A stretch of DNA of 64,000 nucleotides from CAZIKB01 sp964539665 (GCA_964539665.1 CAZIKB010000008.1:20183-84182), one strand, 5' to 3'. Positions 53,053 to 62,968 are shown, counted from the first letter of the stretch. A program made the numbers and translations. Notes: generated by a model not told the origin, from the letters alone.

Positions 53053-54570
53053 TTAGAGCGCTTTAAAAAACTCAACAGAGTAACTGGCAAAATCAGCCAA
53101 TGGTGCCCAATAAACACCGAGTAAAATGGTAGGAATAACTAAAACCACTAGTAGAGTAATGTAAAACGGAGAAACAGTTAATCCACTTGATGCAATATCA
53201 TCAGCTTTATCCAGAAACATCGCTTTTAAAATGCGAGCATAGTAATAAAGCGCAATCACACTATTCAATATGCCAACAACAGCTAACCAATAATAATTGG
53301 TGCCACCTTTTATCAATGCTGCAAAAAGGTAAAACTTACCAATAAATCCTGCAGTAGGTGGTAACCCTGTCAGAGAGAATAAAAATACGCCCATCGCAAT
53401 CGCCGGGATTGGTGCTCTCCACCCTAAGCCTTTATAATCATTTATATCCTCACTTCCTATGAGTTCCTGATTTACTATTACTACCAAAAATGCTCCAATA
53501 TTCATAATATAATATACAACCAAATAATACATTGTTGCGGAAACACCCTGCTCAGAAAGCAAGACTACACCCATTAACGCGTATCCAGCATGGGCGATAC
53601 TTGAATAAGCCAGCAAACGTTTTATATTATTTTGCACAATCGCGATGAGGTTACCTAATGTCATTGTTGCCGCAGAGATGACAGCCAAAAGTTGAGGCCA
53701 ATCAAGCCCCCTTATTGAAAGCCATGCTGATGAGTCACCATTTGTTCCGCTTGAAACCAAAGCTACATTAAAAAATCGAATCAAAAGGGCAAAACCTGCC
53801 GCCTTGGGACCAATGGATAAAAAAGCAGTAATGGGCGTCGGAGCTCCTTCGTAAACATCTGGCGCCCAAAAATGAAACGGCACCGCGGCAATTTTATATC
53901 CAAAACCTGCAAATATTAACAGAGCTGAAATAAACAAAGTTAATTTATCCGGATTCGAGGCATTTAAGACTTCGCTGATCTCATAAATATTTAATGTGCC
54001 CGTTAATCCATAAATCAACGATATTCCATATAACATTAAACCAGATGAAAATGCTCCATATATGGCATATTTCAATCCCGCTTCACTTGATCGTCTACGT
54101 GTTTTTAAGTAAGTAGCAAGTATAAATGAAGTCACACTTACCATTTCAATAGAAATAAAAATAGTAAGTAAATTTGTGGCCGAAGCCATAAGAAACATAC
54201 CTAAAGTAGTAGCTACGATTAATGTAAAATATTCTCCAACTGGCCTTCCCGATAGTTCAATTGATCCAATAGATAGAAAAATAACCATAACAGTTGAAGC
54301 TAAAAATAATATCTTGAAAAAAAGCGAAAATGGATCAACAACTAACATATTATTAAAAATTGAACGGCTACCCATCTTATATTGGGCGAATACTGCTATA
54401 AATGCTATAGCTAATCCAATCAACGCAATGATAGAAGTCCAGTGAGAATTATCTTTTTTAAGGATTAAATCCGCTATAATCAAAATTAAAATGACGCTGG
54501 TTAAAATTAATTCGGGTACAAAATAACTGATACTACTGATGTTATTTTGTAAAGATGTGGTGTATTCCAT
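53053..54570 (-). CDS. nuoN: NADH-quinone oxidoreductase subunit N
   Basis: This 505-residue antiporter-like subunit has about 14 helices. It has the conserved KxAAVPFHFWAPDVYEGAPT block, with lysines and Pro used in proton transfer, and LLAYSSIAHAGYALMG. It is the last gene of the minus-strand complex I group, starting 12 bases after nuoM. It forms one of three proton channels in the membrane arm. Confidence 0.96.
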   Translation of the reverse strand: MEYTTSLQNNISSISYFVPELILTSVILILIIADLILKKDNSHWTSIIALIGLAIAFIAVFAQYKMGSRSIFNNMLVVDPFSLFFKILFLASTVMVIFLSIGSIELSGRPVGEYFTLIVATTLGMFLMASATNLLTIFISIEMVSVTSFILATYLKTRRRSSEAGLKYAIYGAFSSGLMLYGISLIYGLTGTLNIYEISEVLNASNPDKLTLFISALLIFAGFGYKIAAVPFHFWAPDVYEGAPTPITAFLSIGPKAAGFALLIRFFNVALVSSGTNGDSSAWLSIRGLDWPQLLAVISAATMTLGNLIAIVQNNIKRLLAYSSIAHAGYALMGVVLLSEQGVSATMYYLVVYYIMNIGAFLVVIVNQELIGSEDINDYKGLGWRAPIPAIAMGVFLFSLTGLPPTAGFIGKFYLFAALIKGGTNYYWLAVVGILNSVIALYYYARILKAMFLDKADDIASSGLTVSPFYITLLVVLVIPTILLGVYWAPLADFASYSVEFFKAL

Positions 54571-54582
54571 ATTTATTGTCTT

Positions 54583-56157
54583 TTATTGCAATCCTAATAA
54601 AGTAGGTGTTCCTGTTGTTAATACAATATGAACCAAATTATTTAAAGACGTCTTTATCAAATCGAGTAACGGTGCAGGATAGACACCTAATATTATGATA
54701 ACTATTCCAATTGGAATAAGAGTAAAGAGTTCCCGGCCATTAATCTCGGGTAAATCCTTGTATTTTGGATTTAGCTCACCTAAAAACATGCGTTGAAAAG
54801 TCCACAAAAAATAGCCCGCGGTCAAAACTATACCAATTGTTGATATAATTGTAATAGCCTTCAAGTTGAAAATTTCAGATCCAAAAGCTCCAAGGAAGGC
54901 AAAGGCCTCGCTGATAAAACTCGATAGTCCTGGCAGGCCCAGTCCGGCAAAAAATGCTAAACTCATCACAGCAGCATAGATTGGCATTCGAACGGCAAGT
55001 CCGCCAAAGCCATCAATGTCCCGATGGTGCGCTCTGTCATATATAACGCCTACCAACAGAAAGAGCATAGCTGTGCCTGTGCCATGATTGAACATTTGCA
55101 TCACTGCACCATTCATGCCCAGAGAGGTCAACCCGGACATACCAAGTAGCACGATTCCCATATGGCTTATACTTGAATACGCTACCAGTTTTTTCAAGTC
55201 TTTTTGAGCCATGGCGCAAAAAGCGCCGTAGATTATATTTACCAATCCCAAAATAGCCAGTCCATAAGCGAAATATTCAAATTTCATAGCATCCGGCAGC
55301 ATGGGGAAACTAATTCTAAGCATGCCGTAAGTTCCCATTTTTAATAACACGCCTGCTAAAATCACACTTACCGCAGTTGGCGCTTCAACGTGTGCGTCCG
55401 GTAACCACGTATGAAACGGAAATACTGGCACTTTGATAGCAAAACCAATGAAAAGTGCGCCATAAAGGATCAATCGAATATTGAAATTATTGAGAACTCC
55501 GCCATGATTAGCCTGATTCATAATATGTAACATATTGAAGGTGTGGCCGCCAGTAACTGGATCGCTTACATTGAAATAAAAGACCAGCATAGCCAACAGC
55601 ATAAAAACACTTCCAAAAAGAGTATACAGGAAGAATTTAATAGCTGCATAAGGGCCTCCTCTTACCATTCCGTCCGGATCTTTTCGAGAGGGGCTGCCCC
55701 AGACGCCTATCAGGAAATACATGGGCAGGAGCATAACCTCCCAGAAAATATAAAACAGGAAAAAATCCATAGAACAAAAAACGCCCATCATGCCGGTATC
55801 AAGAAGCAGAAACATTGAAAAATAGCCCTTAACTCCCTTGTTTATACCCCAGGAAGCGAAAATGCAAATAAATGATAAAAATGCCGTTAGAAGAACCATA
55901 GGGACACTTAAACCATCAATTCCCATGAAGTAGTCAATATTAAAAGACGGAATCCATTTGTATTGTTCTGTAAATTGAATCTCAGTTGTACTACGATCAA
56001 AGTTCATGAAAATCCATATTGCTACAATTAATTGTAAGCCGGTGGCTATTGCAGCAATAATTCTGACAAAATTTTTATTTTCTTTTGGAACCACCAAAAT
56101 AAAAAGAACACCAACAATTGGAAGAAAAGTTATTAAGGTTAATATGATTTTTTCCAT
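54583..56157 (-). CDS. nuoM: NADH-quinone oxidoreductase subunit M
   Basis: This 524-residue antiporter-like subunit includes SMDFFLFYIFWEVMLLPMYF (with the conserved Glu), FPFHTWLPDAHVEAPTAVSV and LKKLVAYSSISHMGIVLLGM, the diagnostic proton-channel segments. It starts 28 bases after nuoL and is 12 bases before nuoN, consistent with one transcript. Confidence 0.97.
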   Translation of the reverse strand: MEKIILTLITFLPIVGVLFILVVPKENKNFVRIIAAIATGLQLIVAIWIFMNFDRSTTEIQFTEQYKWIPSFNIDYFMGIDGLSVPMVLLTAFLSFICIFASWGINKGVKGYFSMFLLLDTGMMGVFCSMDFFLFYIFWEVMLLPMYFLIGVWGSPSRKDPDGMVRGGPYAAIKFFLYTLFGSVFMLLAMLVFYFNVSDPVTGGHTFNMLHIMNQANHGGVLNNFNIRLILYGALFIGFAIKVPVFPFHTWLPDAHVEAPTAVSVILAGVLLKMGTYGMLRISFPMLPDAMKFEYFAYGLAILGLVNIIYGAFCAMAQKDLKKLVAYSSISHMGIVLLGMSGLTSLGMNGAVMQMFNHGTGTAMLFLLVGVIYDRAHHRDIDGFGGLAVRMPIYAAVMSLAFFAGLGLPGLSSFISEAFAFLGAFGSEIFNLKAITIISTIGIVLTAGYFLWTFQRMFLGELNPKYKDLPEINGRELFTLIPIGIVIIILGVYPAPLLDLIKTSLNNLVHIVLTTGTPTLLGLQ

Positions 56158-56185
56158 CTTTTAAATATCCTTTCAACCTCCAAAA

Positions 56186-58180
56186 TTAAAATAGCTGAAT
56201 GATGAAGAGTACAACTACTCCGGCCAATGCCATAAGTATGTAGCTTTGAATTCTCCCAGTCTGAATCTCTCGTAGTTGCGACCCAATAAAATTAACAATT
56301 CTGCCTACCCCATTGACTATTCCATCAATAATTTTAAGATCAAAACGTCCTTCTGCAATAGCGATGAGAGCGGTTAACCTGGCTACACCATTGACAATTC
56401 CATCGATAATTTTAAGATCGAAAGCTCCGGATATGCGACTGACAACAAGTGTAGCTTTAATTGCCGTGGCATTATAAAGTTCATCAAAATAGTACTTATT
56501 CCACAATAGCTTATAAACAGGTTTCAAACGCTCGCCCCATGCTTCAGCGGATATTTTCTTCCAATAATAAACCACAGTCGCAAATAAGATACCTGCTCCA
56601 GCTACAATAACCGAAAGTATTAGTGCAATATTGTGAGCCAGATGAGCTGAACCCTGAGTATTTTCAGGTGTAATAATACTACTTGTCGCAGCGCTGGCAA
56701 AAGATGCAAGTTCAGGTTTAGCTATCAAATGCTCATACCATCCCCACGAAATTGTGCCAATAGAAAATACAGCGAGAACAGAAAGCGGAACTGTCATCAC
56801 CCAGGGCGATTCATGTGCTTGATCATATTTTTCTTTTTCCCGTGCATTCCCTGTGAACGTTAAATAAACTAATCGGAACATGTAAAACGCTGTAATTCCG
56901 GCAGACAACAGCATGACAATAAAAATGATTATATGCTGTGGATGCTCCATCCCAAATCCTAAAGACGCTGCAAGTATTGCATCTTTACTCCAGAAGCCTG
57001 AAAACGGTGGTACACCAGAAATGGCTAATGTGGCAATCAGAAAGGTAATGAAAGTAATCGGCATTTTCTTTCGAAGCCCCCCCATCTCACTCATGTCTTG
57101 CGTGTGCACTGCATGAATAACGCTTCCTGATCCTAAAAATAACAGCGCTTTGAAAAAGGCATGCGTAGTAAGATGGAAGAGGCCTGCGGTATACCCTCCG
57201 GTACCGAGGCCAACCATCATGTATCCTAACTGGCTAATAGTAGAATATGCCAATACTCTTTTTATATCCTTTTGTACAATGGCAATAGTAGCAGCCATAA
57301 ATGCTGTAATTGTGCCAATATAAGCAATGACTAAAAGAGCATCTGCGGTGAAAAATACAAAAACTCTTCCGACCATATAAACGCCGGCTGCCACCATTGT
57401 TGCGGCATGAATTAAAGCGCTAACAGGGGTGGGGCCTTCCATTGCATCAGGTAACCAAACATGAAGTGGGAATTGGGCAGATTTACCAATTGCACCACAA
57501 AAAATTAAAATGCCGGCAGCAGTTAATAAACCGCCGCTGAGCTGTTTATCCGCAACTGCTCTAAAAACTTCCTCAAAATTTAAAACCCCTAAAGTACTAA
57601 ATATTATTAAAATACCTGCAAACATCCCAACATCGCCAATCCGATTGGTAATGAATGCTTTTTTGCCAGCATTTGCAGCCGAATCTTTCTCAAACCAAAA
57701 ACCGATAAGTAGATATGAACAAAGCCCAACTAATTCCCAAAAAATGTATATACCAAAGAAGTTATCCACTGAAATCAAACCAAGCATTGAAAAAGAAAAT
57801 AATGACAGATAAGCGAAATATCTGCTGTATCGAGGGTCGCCATGCATATAACCAATTGAATACAAATGAATTAAAGCGCTAATCAATGTAACCATAAACA
57901 GCATGATTGCGGTTAAATTGTCAATATGTATTCCAAATGAAATTGTAATTGGTCCAAAATTTATCCAATTCCAACTTTGCGTAATTTTGAAATTTGGATC
58001 ATATTGGGTTAAAGCTTGTACGAAAATCGGGACGGCCAACAAGAATGCAGCAAACATTGCCCCGGTTGGCAACCATGCTCCCTGTTTTGGCAAGCGTTTA
58101 CCCACAAAAATTTGAATCACAAAAGCAATTAATGGTAACAGTACTATTAATATGGTATTGGTAATTGGATCAGTGAACAT
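56186..58180 (-). CDS. nuoL: NADH-quinone oxidoreductase subunit L
   Basis: This 664-residue largest antiporter-like subunit has AQFPLHVWLPDAMEGPTPVS and RVLAYSTISQLGYMMVGLGT, the standard signatures. The C-terminal amphipathic region contains an internal duplication: FDLKIIDGIVNGVARL and, 25 residues later, FDLKIIDGIVNGVGRI (plus strand 56308-56351 and 56383-56427). The family has the first segment normally (part of the lateral helix); the second copy seems extra. It starts 48 bases after nuoK. Confidence 0.97.
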   Translation of the reverse strand: MFTDPITNTILIVLLPLIAFVIQIFVGKRLPKQGAWLPTGAMFAAFLLAVPIFVQALTQYDPNFKITQSWNWINFGPITISFGIHIDNLTAIMLFMVTLISALIHLYSIGYMHGDPRYSRYFAYLSLFSFSMLGLISVDNFFGIYIFWELVGLCSYLLIGFWFEKDSAANAGKKAFITNRIGDVGMFAGILIIFSTLGVLNFEEVFRAVADKQLSGGLLTAAGILIFCGAIGKSAQFPLHVWLPDAMEGPTPVSALIHAATMVAAGVYMVGRVFVFFTADALLVIAYIGTITAFMAATIAIVQKDIKRVLAYSTISQLGYMMVGLGTGGYTAGLFHLTTHAFFKALLFLGSGSVIHAVHTQDMSEMGGLRKKMPITFITFLIATLAISGVPPFSGFWSKDAILAASLGFGMEHPQHIIIFIVMLLSAGITAFYMFRLVYLTFTGNAREKEKYDQAHESPWVMTVPLSVLAVFSIGTISWGWYEHLIAKPELASFASAATSSIITPENTQGSAHLAHNIALILSVIVAGAGILFATVVYYWKKISAEAWGERLKPVYKLLWNKYYFDELYNATAIKATLVVSRISGAFDLKIIDGIVNGVARLTALIAIAEGRFDLKIIDGIVNGVGRIVNFIGSQLREIQTGRIQSYILMALAGVVVLFIIQLF

Positions 58181-58228
58181 AAATTTCTGCTTTCCGTCTA
58201 ATTTTAGTCAAAATTTAAATTGCCCTAA

Positions 58229-58537
58229 TCATCTAGCCAAAGAATCCGCTTCGTCAAGATCAATAGAATTAAGACGTTCATGTAAATTCAATACGATTGC
58301 CAGGGCAACAGCGGCAGAGGCAGCGGCCGTAACAATTACAAATATAGCAAAGATTTGCCCATCAAAATCCGTGTCAACAAATCGGGCAAAAGCTATAAAA
58401 TTAATGTTGGCGGCATTTAATATTAATTCGATTCCCATAAGAACAGTGACCGCATTTTTCTTTGTGATTACACACATAAGACCTAAAGAAAAAAGAATCA
58501 CGCTTATTGTTAAATAATGAGTTAATGTAATAGACAT
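58229..58537 (-). CDS. nuoK: NADH-quinone oxidoreductase subunit K
   Basis: This 102-residue protein has three helices, with the conserved membrane glutamates in VLMGIELILNAANINFIAFA. Its ATG overlaps the nuoJ stop codon by one base, so translation is coupled. Length and order are as in other complex I operons. Confidence 0.96.
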   Translation of the reverse strand: MSITLTHYLTISVILFSLGLMCVITKKNAVTVLMGIELILNAANINFIAFARFVDTDFDGQIFAIFVIVTAAASAAVALAIVLNLHERLNSIDLDEADSLAR

Positions 58538-59034
58538 TAACTTTTCTCCTTTCTGGCAATAAAAGCTGCTCCAATCAGGGCGGCCAACAATAGAACTGAA
58601 ACAATTTCAAATGGGATTAAAAAATCGGTCATTAATAAGGTGCCTATGATTTTTGAGGTTGGCACATATTCTGTAACCGCAGTGGTATTCCATGAAGTTT
58701 TGTATACGACTCTTAACAAAATTGCAAATATGCCGCCGACTACAAGCAATGCTGGCAAAAATTGCATAGTCCCTGTTCGTAATTCAACACTGGTTACGCG
58801 TTGGGAAAGCATTACTCCAAATAATAGTAGTATTAAAATTCCACCAGCATAAATTAATATTTGCACCACGGCTAAAAAGTCTGCTGCTAAAAGCACATAT
58901 ATTCCCGCTACTCCAAAGAATGTAAACAACAAACCAACGGCGGAATATATCACATTTCGTGAAAACACCATAATCACAGCCGAGCCGACGGTCAATGCTG
59001 CAAATGCGTAAAATACTATGCCAAATAGTTCCAT
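58537..59034 (-). CDS. nuoJ: NADH-quinone oxidoreductase subunit J
   Basis: This 165-residue protein has five helices. The typical LLFTFFGVAGIYVLLAADFL and VVQILIYAGGILILLLFGVM segments are present. It follows nuoH by 4 bases and overlaps nuoK. It connects the quinone-site subunit H to the proton channels. Confidence 0.95.
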   Translation of the reverse strand: MELFGIVFYAFAALTVGSAVIMVFSRNVIYSAVGLLFTFFGVAGIYVLLAADFLAVVQILIYAGGILILLLFGVMLSQRVTSVELRTGTMQFLPALLVVGGIFAILLRVVYKTSWNTTAVTEYVPTSKIIGTLLMTDFLIPFEIVSVLLLAALIGAAFIARKEKS

Positions 59035-59038
59035 AACG

Positions 59039-60094
59039 TTAAATTACCATATAAATTCCGGCGCCAACCAAAGCCACGAAGGCAAAAGGCGTGAGTACTT
59101 TCCAACAAGTATACATAAGCTGATCAACCCGCACTCTTGGTAGAGTCCACCGCAGCCACATTTGTAAAAAGATTAAAGCAAAGGCTTTCAGAAAAATCCA
59201 GAAAACTGGAAAAAGGCCTCCATTTAAAAATGAACCAAATGGGCTTTGCCAGCCTCCGAGAAAAAGAGTTACAGCCAGTACGCCCACTAAAAACATATTG
59301 GCATATTCAGCTAAAAAAAACATCGCCCACTTCATGCCGCTATATTCAGTATGGAATCCTGCAACAATTTCAGACTCTGCTTCTGGCATATCAAATGGCG
59401 CACGATTTACCTCAGCCAATGTCGCTACAAAATAAACTAAAAAAGCGATTAGGTTAAATGGGAAAAATTTAAAAACTAACCAATTTAGAATTCCGCCGCG
59501 CTGATATTCAACTATTTCGCCTAAATTCATAGAACCAACAGCCATAATAACGACCAGAACGGCTAATGCGGCGGGTATTTCAAAACTTACAATTTGTGCG
59601 GCAGAACGCATGCCTCCCAAAAGAGACCACTTATTATTTGATGCCCAACCAGCCAGTATAATTCCCACAACAATAAAAGAGGATATAGCAATCACATATA
59701 ATATACCGACATTCAGGTTGCTGATTATAAGATCTCTGCCAAAGGGCAGGACAACAAAAGCTGCAAGCGTGGAAACAAACACAATAAATGGCGCTAAAAG
59801 ATGAAGCTTCTTATCAGCAGCCTTAGGAACGATATCTTCTTTTAAAAGAAGTTTTAAGGAATCAGCAATGGTTTGCGCCCAGCCATGCCAACCGCCTACA
59901 TACATGGGACCTAACCGATCTTGCATGTGTGCAGATATTTTTCTTTCCAGATAAACGCCGATAAGCGCTAACAAAGCTGCCATGCCAGTAATTGCAGCGG
60001 CACCAATTACCATTAAAATAATTGCGAGTAATGTTTGGGGGAAATGTTCTAAAAATGTAAAATTGTTTGTTAAGTACGAAATGAGTTCACGCAT
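59039..60094 (-). CDS. nuoH: NADH-quinone oxidoreductase subunit H
   Basis: This 351-residue protein has eight or more helices. Landmarks are LERKISAHMQDRLGPMYVGG, TLAEVNRAPFDMPEAESEIV and AGFHTEYSGMKWAMFFLAEY, the conserved quinone-chamber loops. It follows nuoA by 30 bases. In most operons nuoB, C and D would lie between A and H, and nuoI between H and J; none is here. Confidence 0.97.
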   Translation of the reverse strand: MRELISYLTNNFTFLEHFPQTLLAIILMVIGAAAITGMAALLALIGVYLERKISAHMQDRLGPMYVGGWHGWAQTIADSLKLLLKEDIVPKAADKKLHLLAPFIVFVSTLAAFVVLPFGRDLIISNLNVGILYVIAISSFIVVGIILAGWASNNKWSLLGGMRSAAQIVSFEIPAALAVLVVIMAVGSMNLGEIVEYQRGGILNWLVFKFFPFNLIAFLVYFVATLAEVNRAPFDMPEAESEIVAGFHTEYSGMKWAMFFLAEYANMFLVGVLAVTLFLGGWQSPFGSFLNGGLFPVFWIFLKAFALIFLQMWLRWTLPRVRVDQLMYTCWKVLTPFAFVALVGAGIYMVI

Positions 60095-60124
60095 TAAATA
60101 GTGTGTCTTCCTTTCTCCTCAAAA

Positions 60125-60556
60125 TCAGGAAACCATTTCTTCAGCAAGTCCTCTTTGTGTATGAGGAGATGTAAGTTCTGGGGCCGGCACTTTTTTTGGT
60201 TTATCCCATTCTAAGTCGCCTTTAACCCACACATAAGCCAGGCCAATTAATAAAATGAATACAAAAATCATCATTTCAATAAAAGCGAACGCACCCAATT
60301 CTTTAAATACTACCGCCCATGGAAATAGAAAAACTATCTCCACATCGAAAATTAAAAATATAAGTGCGATAACATAAAATCGAATATTAAATTTTATCCA
60401 GCCTCCACCGACTGGAATTTCACCACACTCATATGTACTAATTTTTCCGGGAAAAGGATTGCGTGTCTGGATAATCCGGGAGAGAACAAAAACAAAACCT
60501 ACAAATAAAATACCAAAAAGCAAAAATACTAATATATTCGCAAAATTAAATAGCAT
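60125..60556 (-). CDS. nuoA: NADH-quinone oxidoreductase subunit A
   Basis: This 143-residue protein has three helices: a first segment LVFLLFGILFVGFVFVLSRI, then the conserved loop NPFPGKISTYECGEIPVGGG, then FDVEIVFLFPWAVVFKELGA with the conserved acidic pair. It heads the seven-gene group A-H-J-K-L-M-N. The C-terminus is longer than usual and polar. Confidence 0.96.
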   Translation of the reverse strand: MLFNFANILVFLLFGILFVGFVFVLSRIIQTRNPFPGKISTYECGEIPVGGGWIKFNIRFYVIALIFLIFDVEIVFLFPWAVVFKELGAFAFIEMMIFVFILLIGLAYVWVKGDLEWDKPKKVPAPELTSPHTQRGLAEEMVS

Positions 60557-60889
60557 AAAATTCCGTTCTAATCAGTGAGCTCTAAAATCAAGTAGGTTCA
60601 TTTTGACGGGTGTATATTAAGAATTTTTTGACATTTAGTCAAGCGAAAAATTAATGGAATTTTATCTTTTTTATGAAAATTTTAGAATAGTGAAAAACAA
60701 TGGTAAAAAAAAGCCCAGAATTTCTTTCCGGGCGATAAAAAAAGTTTAGATTTTATTTATTCTGTCGATAAACTCTATTAATTAGATGTTCCTCCTTAAT
60801 TTAAATCGGTCTCGGTATTATATTCCTGCATCTTGCCTGGCCCCCTGTTAATGCCGAGGCCATATATATTTCATACTCCTTGTAATACT
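60557..60889. other. intergenic region with terminator and unused ribosome sites
   Basis: Besides the terminator at 60704-60733, a long imperfect hairpin pairs 60808-60820 with 60849-60861 (GGTCTCGGTATTA and TAATGCCGAGGCC, two mismatches). On the minus strand two good ribosome sites occur (AAGGAG, AAGGAGG). The first precedes a 20-codon frame starting MASALTGGQ; the second leads to no clear gene. This may be a small ORF or a structured 3' UTR. Confidence 0.4.
60704..60733 (-). terminator. intrinsic terminator of the surface protein gene
   Basis: On the minus strand GCCCGGAA pairs with TTCTGGGC (one G-U) around a 5-base loop and is followed directly by a run of seven or more T. It ends transcription coming from the gene at 60890-61870. 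Confidence 0.75.
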
Positions 60890-61870
60890 TTATTGAATTT
60901 TAAACTGAAATCCTCCAGACAATCCAAAATACTGTTTACTAGTTTGGTCAAAATAATTATGTATTCTTCCTTTTAAAGTAAAACCGGCATACTCACTGGT
61001 TGGAACAAAAAAACCGGTTCCTCCAAATATACCAAAATTTGATGTTGAATATATGGACTCGTAATTATCTGTGGAAATCATGCGGATCTTTGGTCTAAAA
61101 ATACCACCACCAGTCTCAATGAAAAAATTATTCCCGAAATATTTCTGAAATACCACAAATACTTCCAATATGGATGAAGATGCGATGCTTTTAAAACCAA
61201 CTAAATTATTGTTATCGAAAGAAGCTTCCGAAAAAATAGTCTTATTAATTTCTATGCCTAACTTAAAAGTTCTACTGGCCGAAATCATATAACTTGCACC
61301 GAATTTATAACTGGGCGAGTAAGAATTTGCTAACTCACCATCAGGAAAAATTGCACCGAAATTTATACTCAGCCACGGATTTTTTAGTTTGTAATTACGA
61401 GAGTAATACCTATTGGGAGTTTGCAGAGCAGCATCGTTCTTTTTGTGAGCTGGTTCGATTATTGGATCAATTTTGCTGGTTGAAATAACAGATTGTTTTG
61501 ACGATGTTTTAGGGCGAGGAGGAATATTTTTAGTTCTATTTTGATTTGTGTTTGAGTTCAAGAGATTGTCTGTATACAGTTTATCACCTTTTTTTAGCGA
61601 ATATTTTTCATTTTTTGATATTTGTTCCACGGCAGCCCTGTTTGCAGTAGTACGAATAACTTTCACCTGCGCGATATTAGTTAATTTATAATTAACCACT
61701 CTTTTAACATATAGTATCTGACCATTCTTTAATCCTTGATTGACGCCTTTATTTATGATACCATAAGAACCAGTAACTTTAATAATAAATGCAGTTTCAA
61801 CAGCATGTGCCTTAATTATTAAAGCGACACAAAAAAGGCATATCGTAAAGATTGATTTAATTTTAAACAT
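60890..61870 (-). CDS. surface protein: FlgT-like N-terminal fold and beta-barrel
   Basis: This 326-residue protein has a signal peptide (MFKIKSIFTICLFCVALIIK, then AHAVE). A small domain (about 25-100; KVTGSYGIINKGVNQGLKNG, VKRVVNYKLTNIAQVKVIRT) looks like the C-terminal domain of FlgT or related SH3-like folds. A Ser/Thr/Asn-rich linker follows (about 100-165). The rest is an outer-membrane-type barrel (PWLSINFGAIFPDGELANSY to the end GLSGGFQFKIQ). The function is unknown. GAGGAG precedes the ATG and a good terminator follows. Confidence 0.75.
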   Translation of the reverse strand: MFKIKSIFTICLFCVALIIKAHAVETAFIIKVTGSYGIINKGVNQGLKNGQILYVKRVVNYKLTNIAQVKVIRTTANRAAVEQISKNEKYSLKKGDKLYTDNLLNSNTNQNRTKNIPPRPKTSSKQSVISTSKIDPIIEPAHKKNDAALQTPNRYYSRNYKLKNPWLSINFGAIFPDGELANSYSPSYKFGASYMISASRTFKLGIEINKTIFSEASFDNNNLVGFKSIASSSILEVFVVFQKYFGNNFFIETGGGIFRPKIRMISTDNYESIYSTSNFGIFGGTGFFVPTSEYAGFTLKGRIHNYFDQTSKQYFGLSGGFQFKIQ

Positions 61871-62240
61871 AACTCCTCCTCATGAATCTTTTGGATTATC
61901 GACATTTGGCGATCAACAATAAATATTCAATATCGAAACAGGCAAATGCTGTACCAATAGAATATAAATAAAGTTTCCACTGTAATTTAAAAAGTTAACA
62001 TCTTACTAACAGAAAATTATCTGTATAATTTACCCTAAAATTACAAAATGGAATTTCATTTCTGTAAGTAACGGAAAATTGACCCAATAATGAAAGGGAG
62101 GCCGGAGATATTTATTAATAATGTTGGAAAAATGTATTCACATCAAGATTCTGTATTGCAACAAACTTCGCCAGGAATAAAAAGGGACCTGGCGAAATTG
62201 CCAAAGTCCCTTAATTTCGATTCAAACAGAGTTGTGGTTA
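61871..62240. other. intergenic region
   Basis: The promoter of the surface protein gene should lie in the first half; I see no clear consensus. The second half holds the Yip1 gene's terminator (62167-62212). Confidence 0.45.
62167..62212 (-). terminator. terminator of the Yip1 gene with alternative pairing
   Basis: On the minus strand AAGGGAC and GTCCCTT (plus 62206-62212 and 62182-62188) enclose TGGC/GCCA and are followed by TTTATT. A competing perfect 9-bp hairpin TTCGCCAGG/CCTGGCGAA (62167-62175, 62188-62196) overlaps it. Confidence 0.65.
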
Positions 62241-62828
62241 TTATAAATAGAATAATGAACCAGCACCACCTAATGCTAATGCAGAAGCAATCGCTCCAAT
62301 GATTATCCAAACAATTATTGAAACAATTACATTGGCAACTGTATAAACGAGTGTTTTTTCCTGCGGAGTTTCCATCAAGATGGGAAGTCCAATATAAAGA
62401 ATGTAAAGCCCATAAAATGCACCGAGAAGGGATAAGACCTGCATTCCTGGAATAATATTAAATATGCCAGCTACAAATGCAGGTGTCCAGGAGTAAATTG
62501 CAAGTTTAAAAGCATTTAAATCGTTCTTGTTTGAGTTAAAATTTGGCGCTAATGCATTAATAATTTTCCCAAACACAATAACTCCTAAAAGGGTAAAAAC
62601 ATAAGATATGGCTGCAAAGATTAACATTCGAAAAATATTTTCCCGACCAAAAACAGGGTGCCCTACCAAAGCTCTTCCAACAAAATGTGCTACCGCAGGA
62701 ATAGCAGCTAAAATTGCCACATACTCCTTCATGGTACCCACAACAGTCATCTCTTCGGTTTTAACTTCGTTCAACGCATCTTTCGGAGATAAAATTATTT
62801 TTTTAACTCTTTCTATTATTTTCTCCAT
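62241..62828 (-). CDS. Yip1 domain membrane protein
   Basis: The product has 195 residues with about five helices. ATG 62828 (MEKIIERVKKIILSPKDAL) is preferred because AAGGAG lies 7 bases upstream; the longer frame runs through that site. The conserved features are SPKDALNEVK near the start, YVAILAAIPAVAHFVG, AISYVFTLLGVIVFGKIINA and the paired helices to the C-terminus, as in PF04893 Yip1 proteins. The bacterial function is unknown. Confidence 0.85.
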   Translation of the reverse strand: MEKIIERVKKIILSPKDALNEVKTEEMTVVGTMKEYVAILAAIPAVAHFVGRALVGHPVFGRENIFRMLIFAAISYVFTLLGVIVFGKIINALAPNFNSNKNDLNAFKLAIYSWTPAFVAGIFNIIPGMQVLSLLGAFYGLYILYIGLPILMETPQEKTLVYTVANVIVSIIVWIIIGAIASALALGGAGSLFYL

Positions 62829-62968
62829 ATGCTTCTCCTTTCTTCCAATGAAATACAAAGTTTTATTTATTAATTAATTAATTCACAACAATAAAGGTTT
62901 ATAATTCGACCAAAAACAAAATGTGGATCGCAAAAGTCCACTTTTGCCAATTTTCGGTCACTCACTGA

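Noticed and set aside
62090..62302. 70-codon plus-strand frame
   Set aside because: It runs through the Yip1 terminator and into the antisense of that gene.
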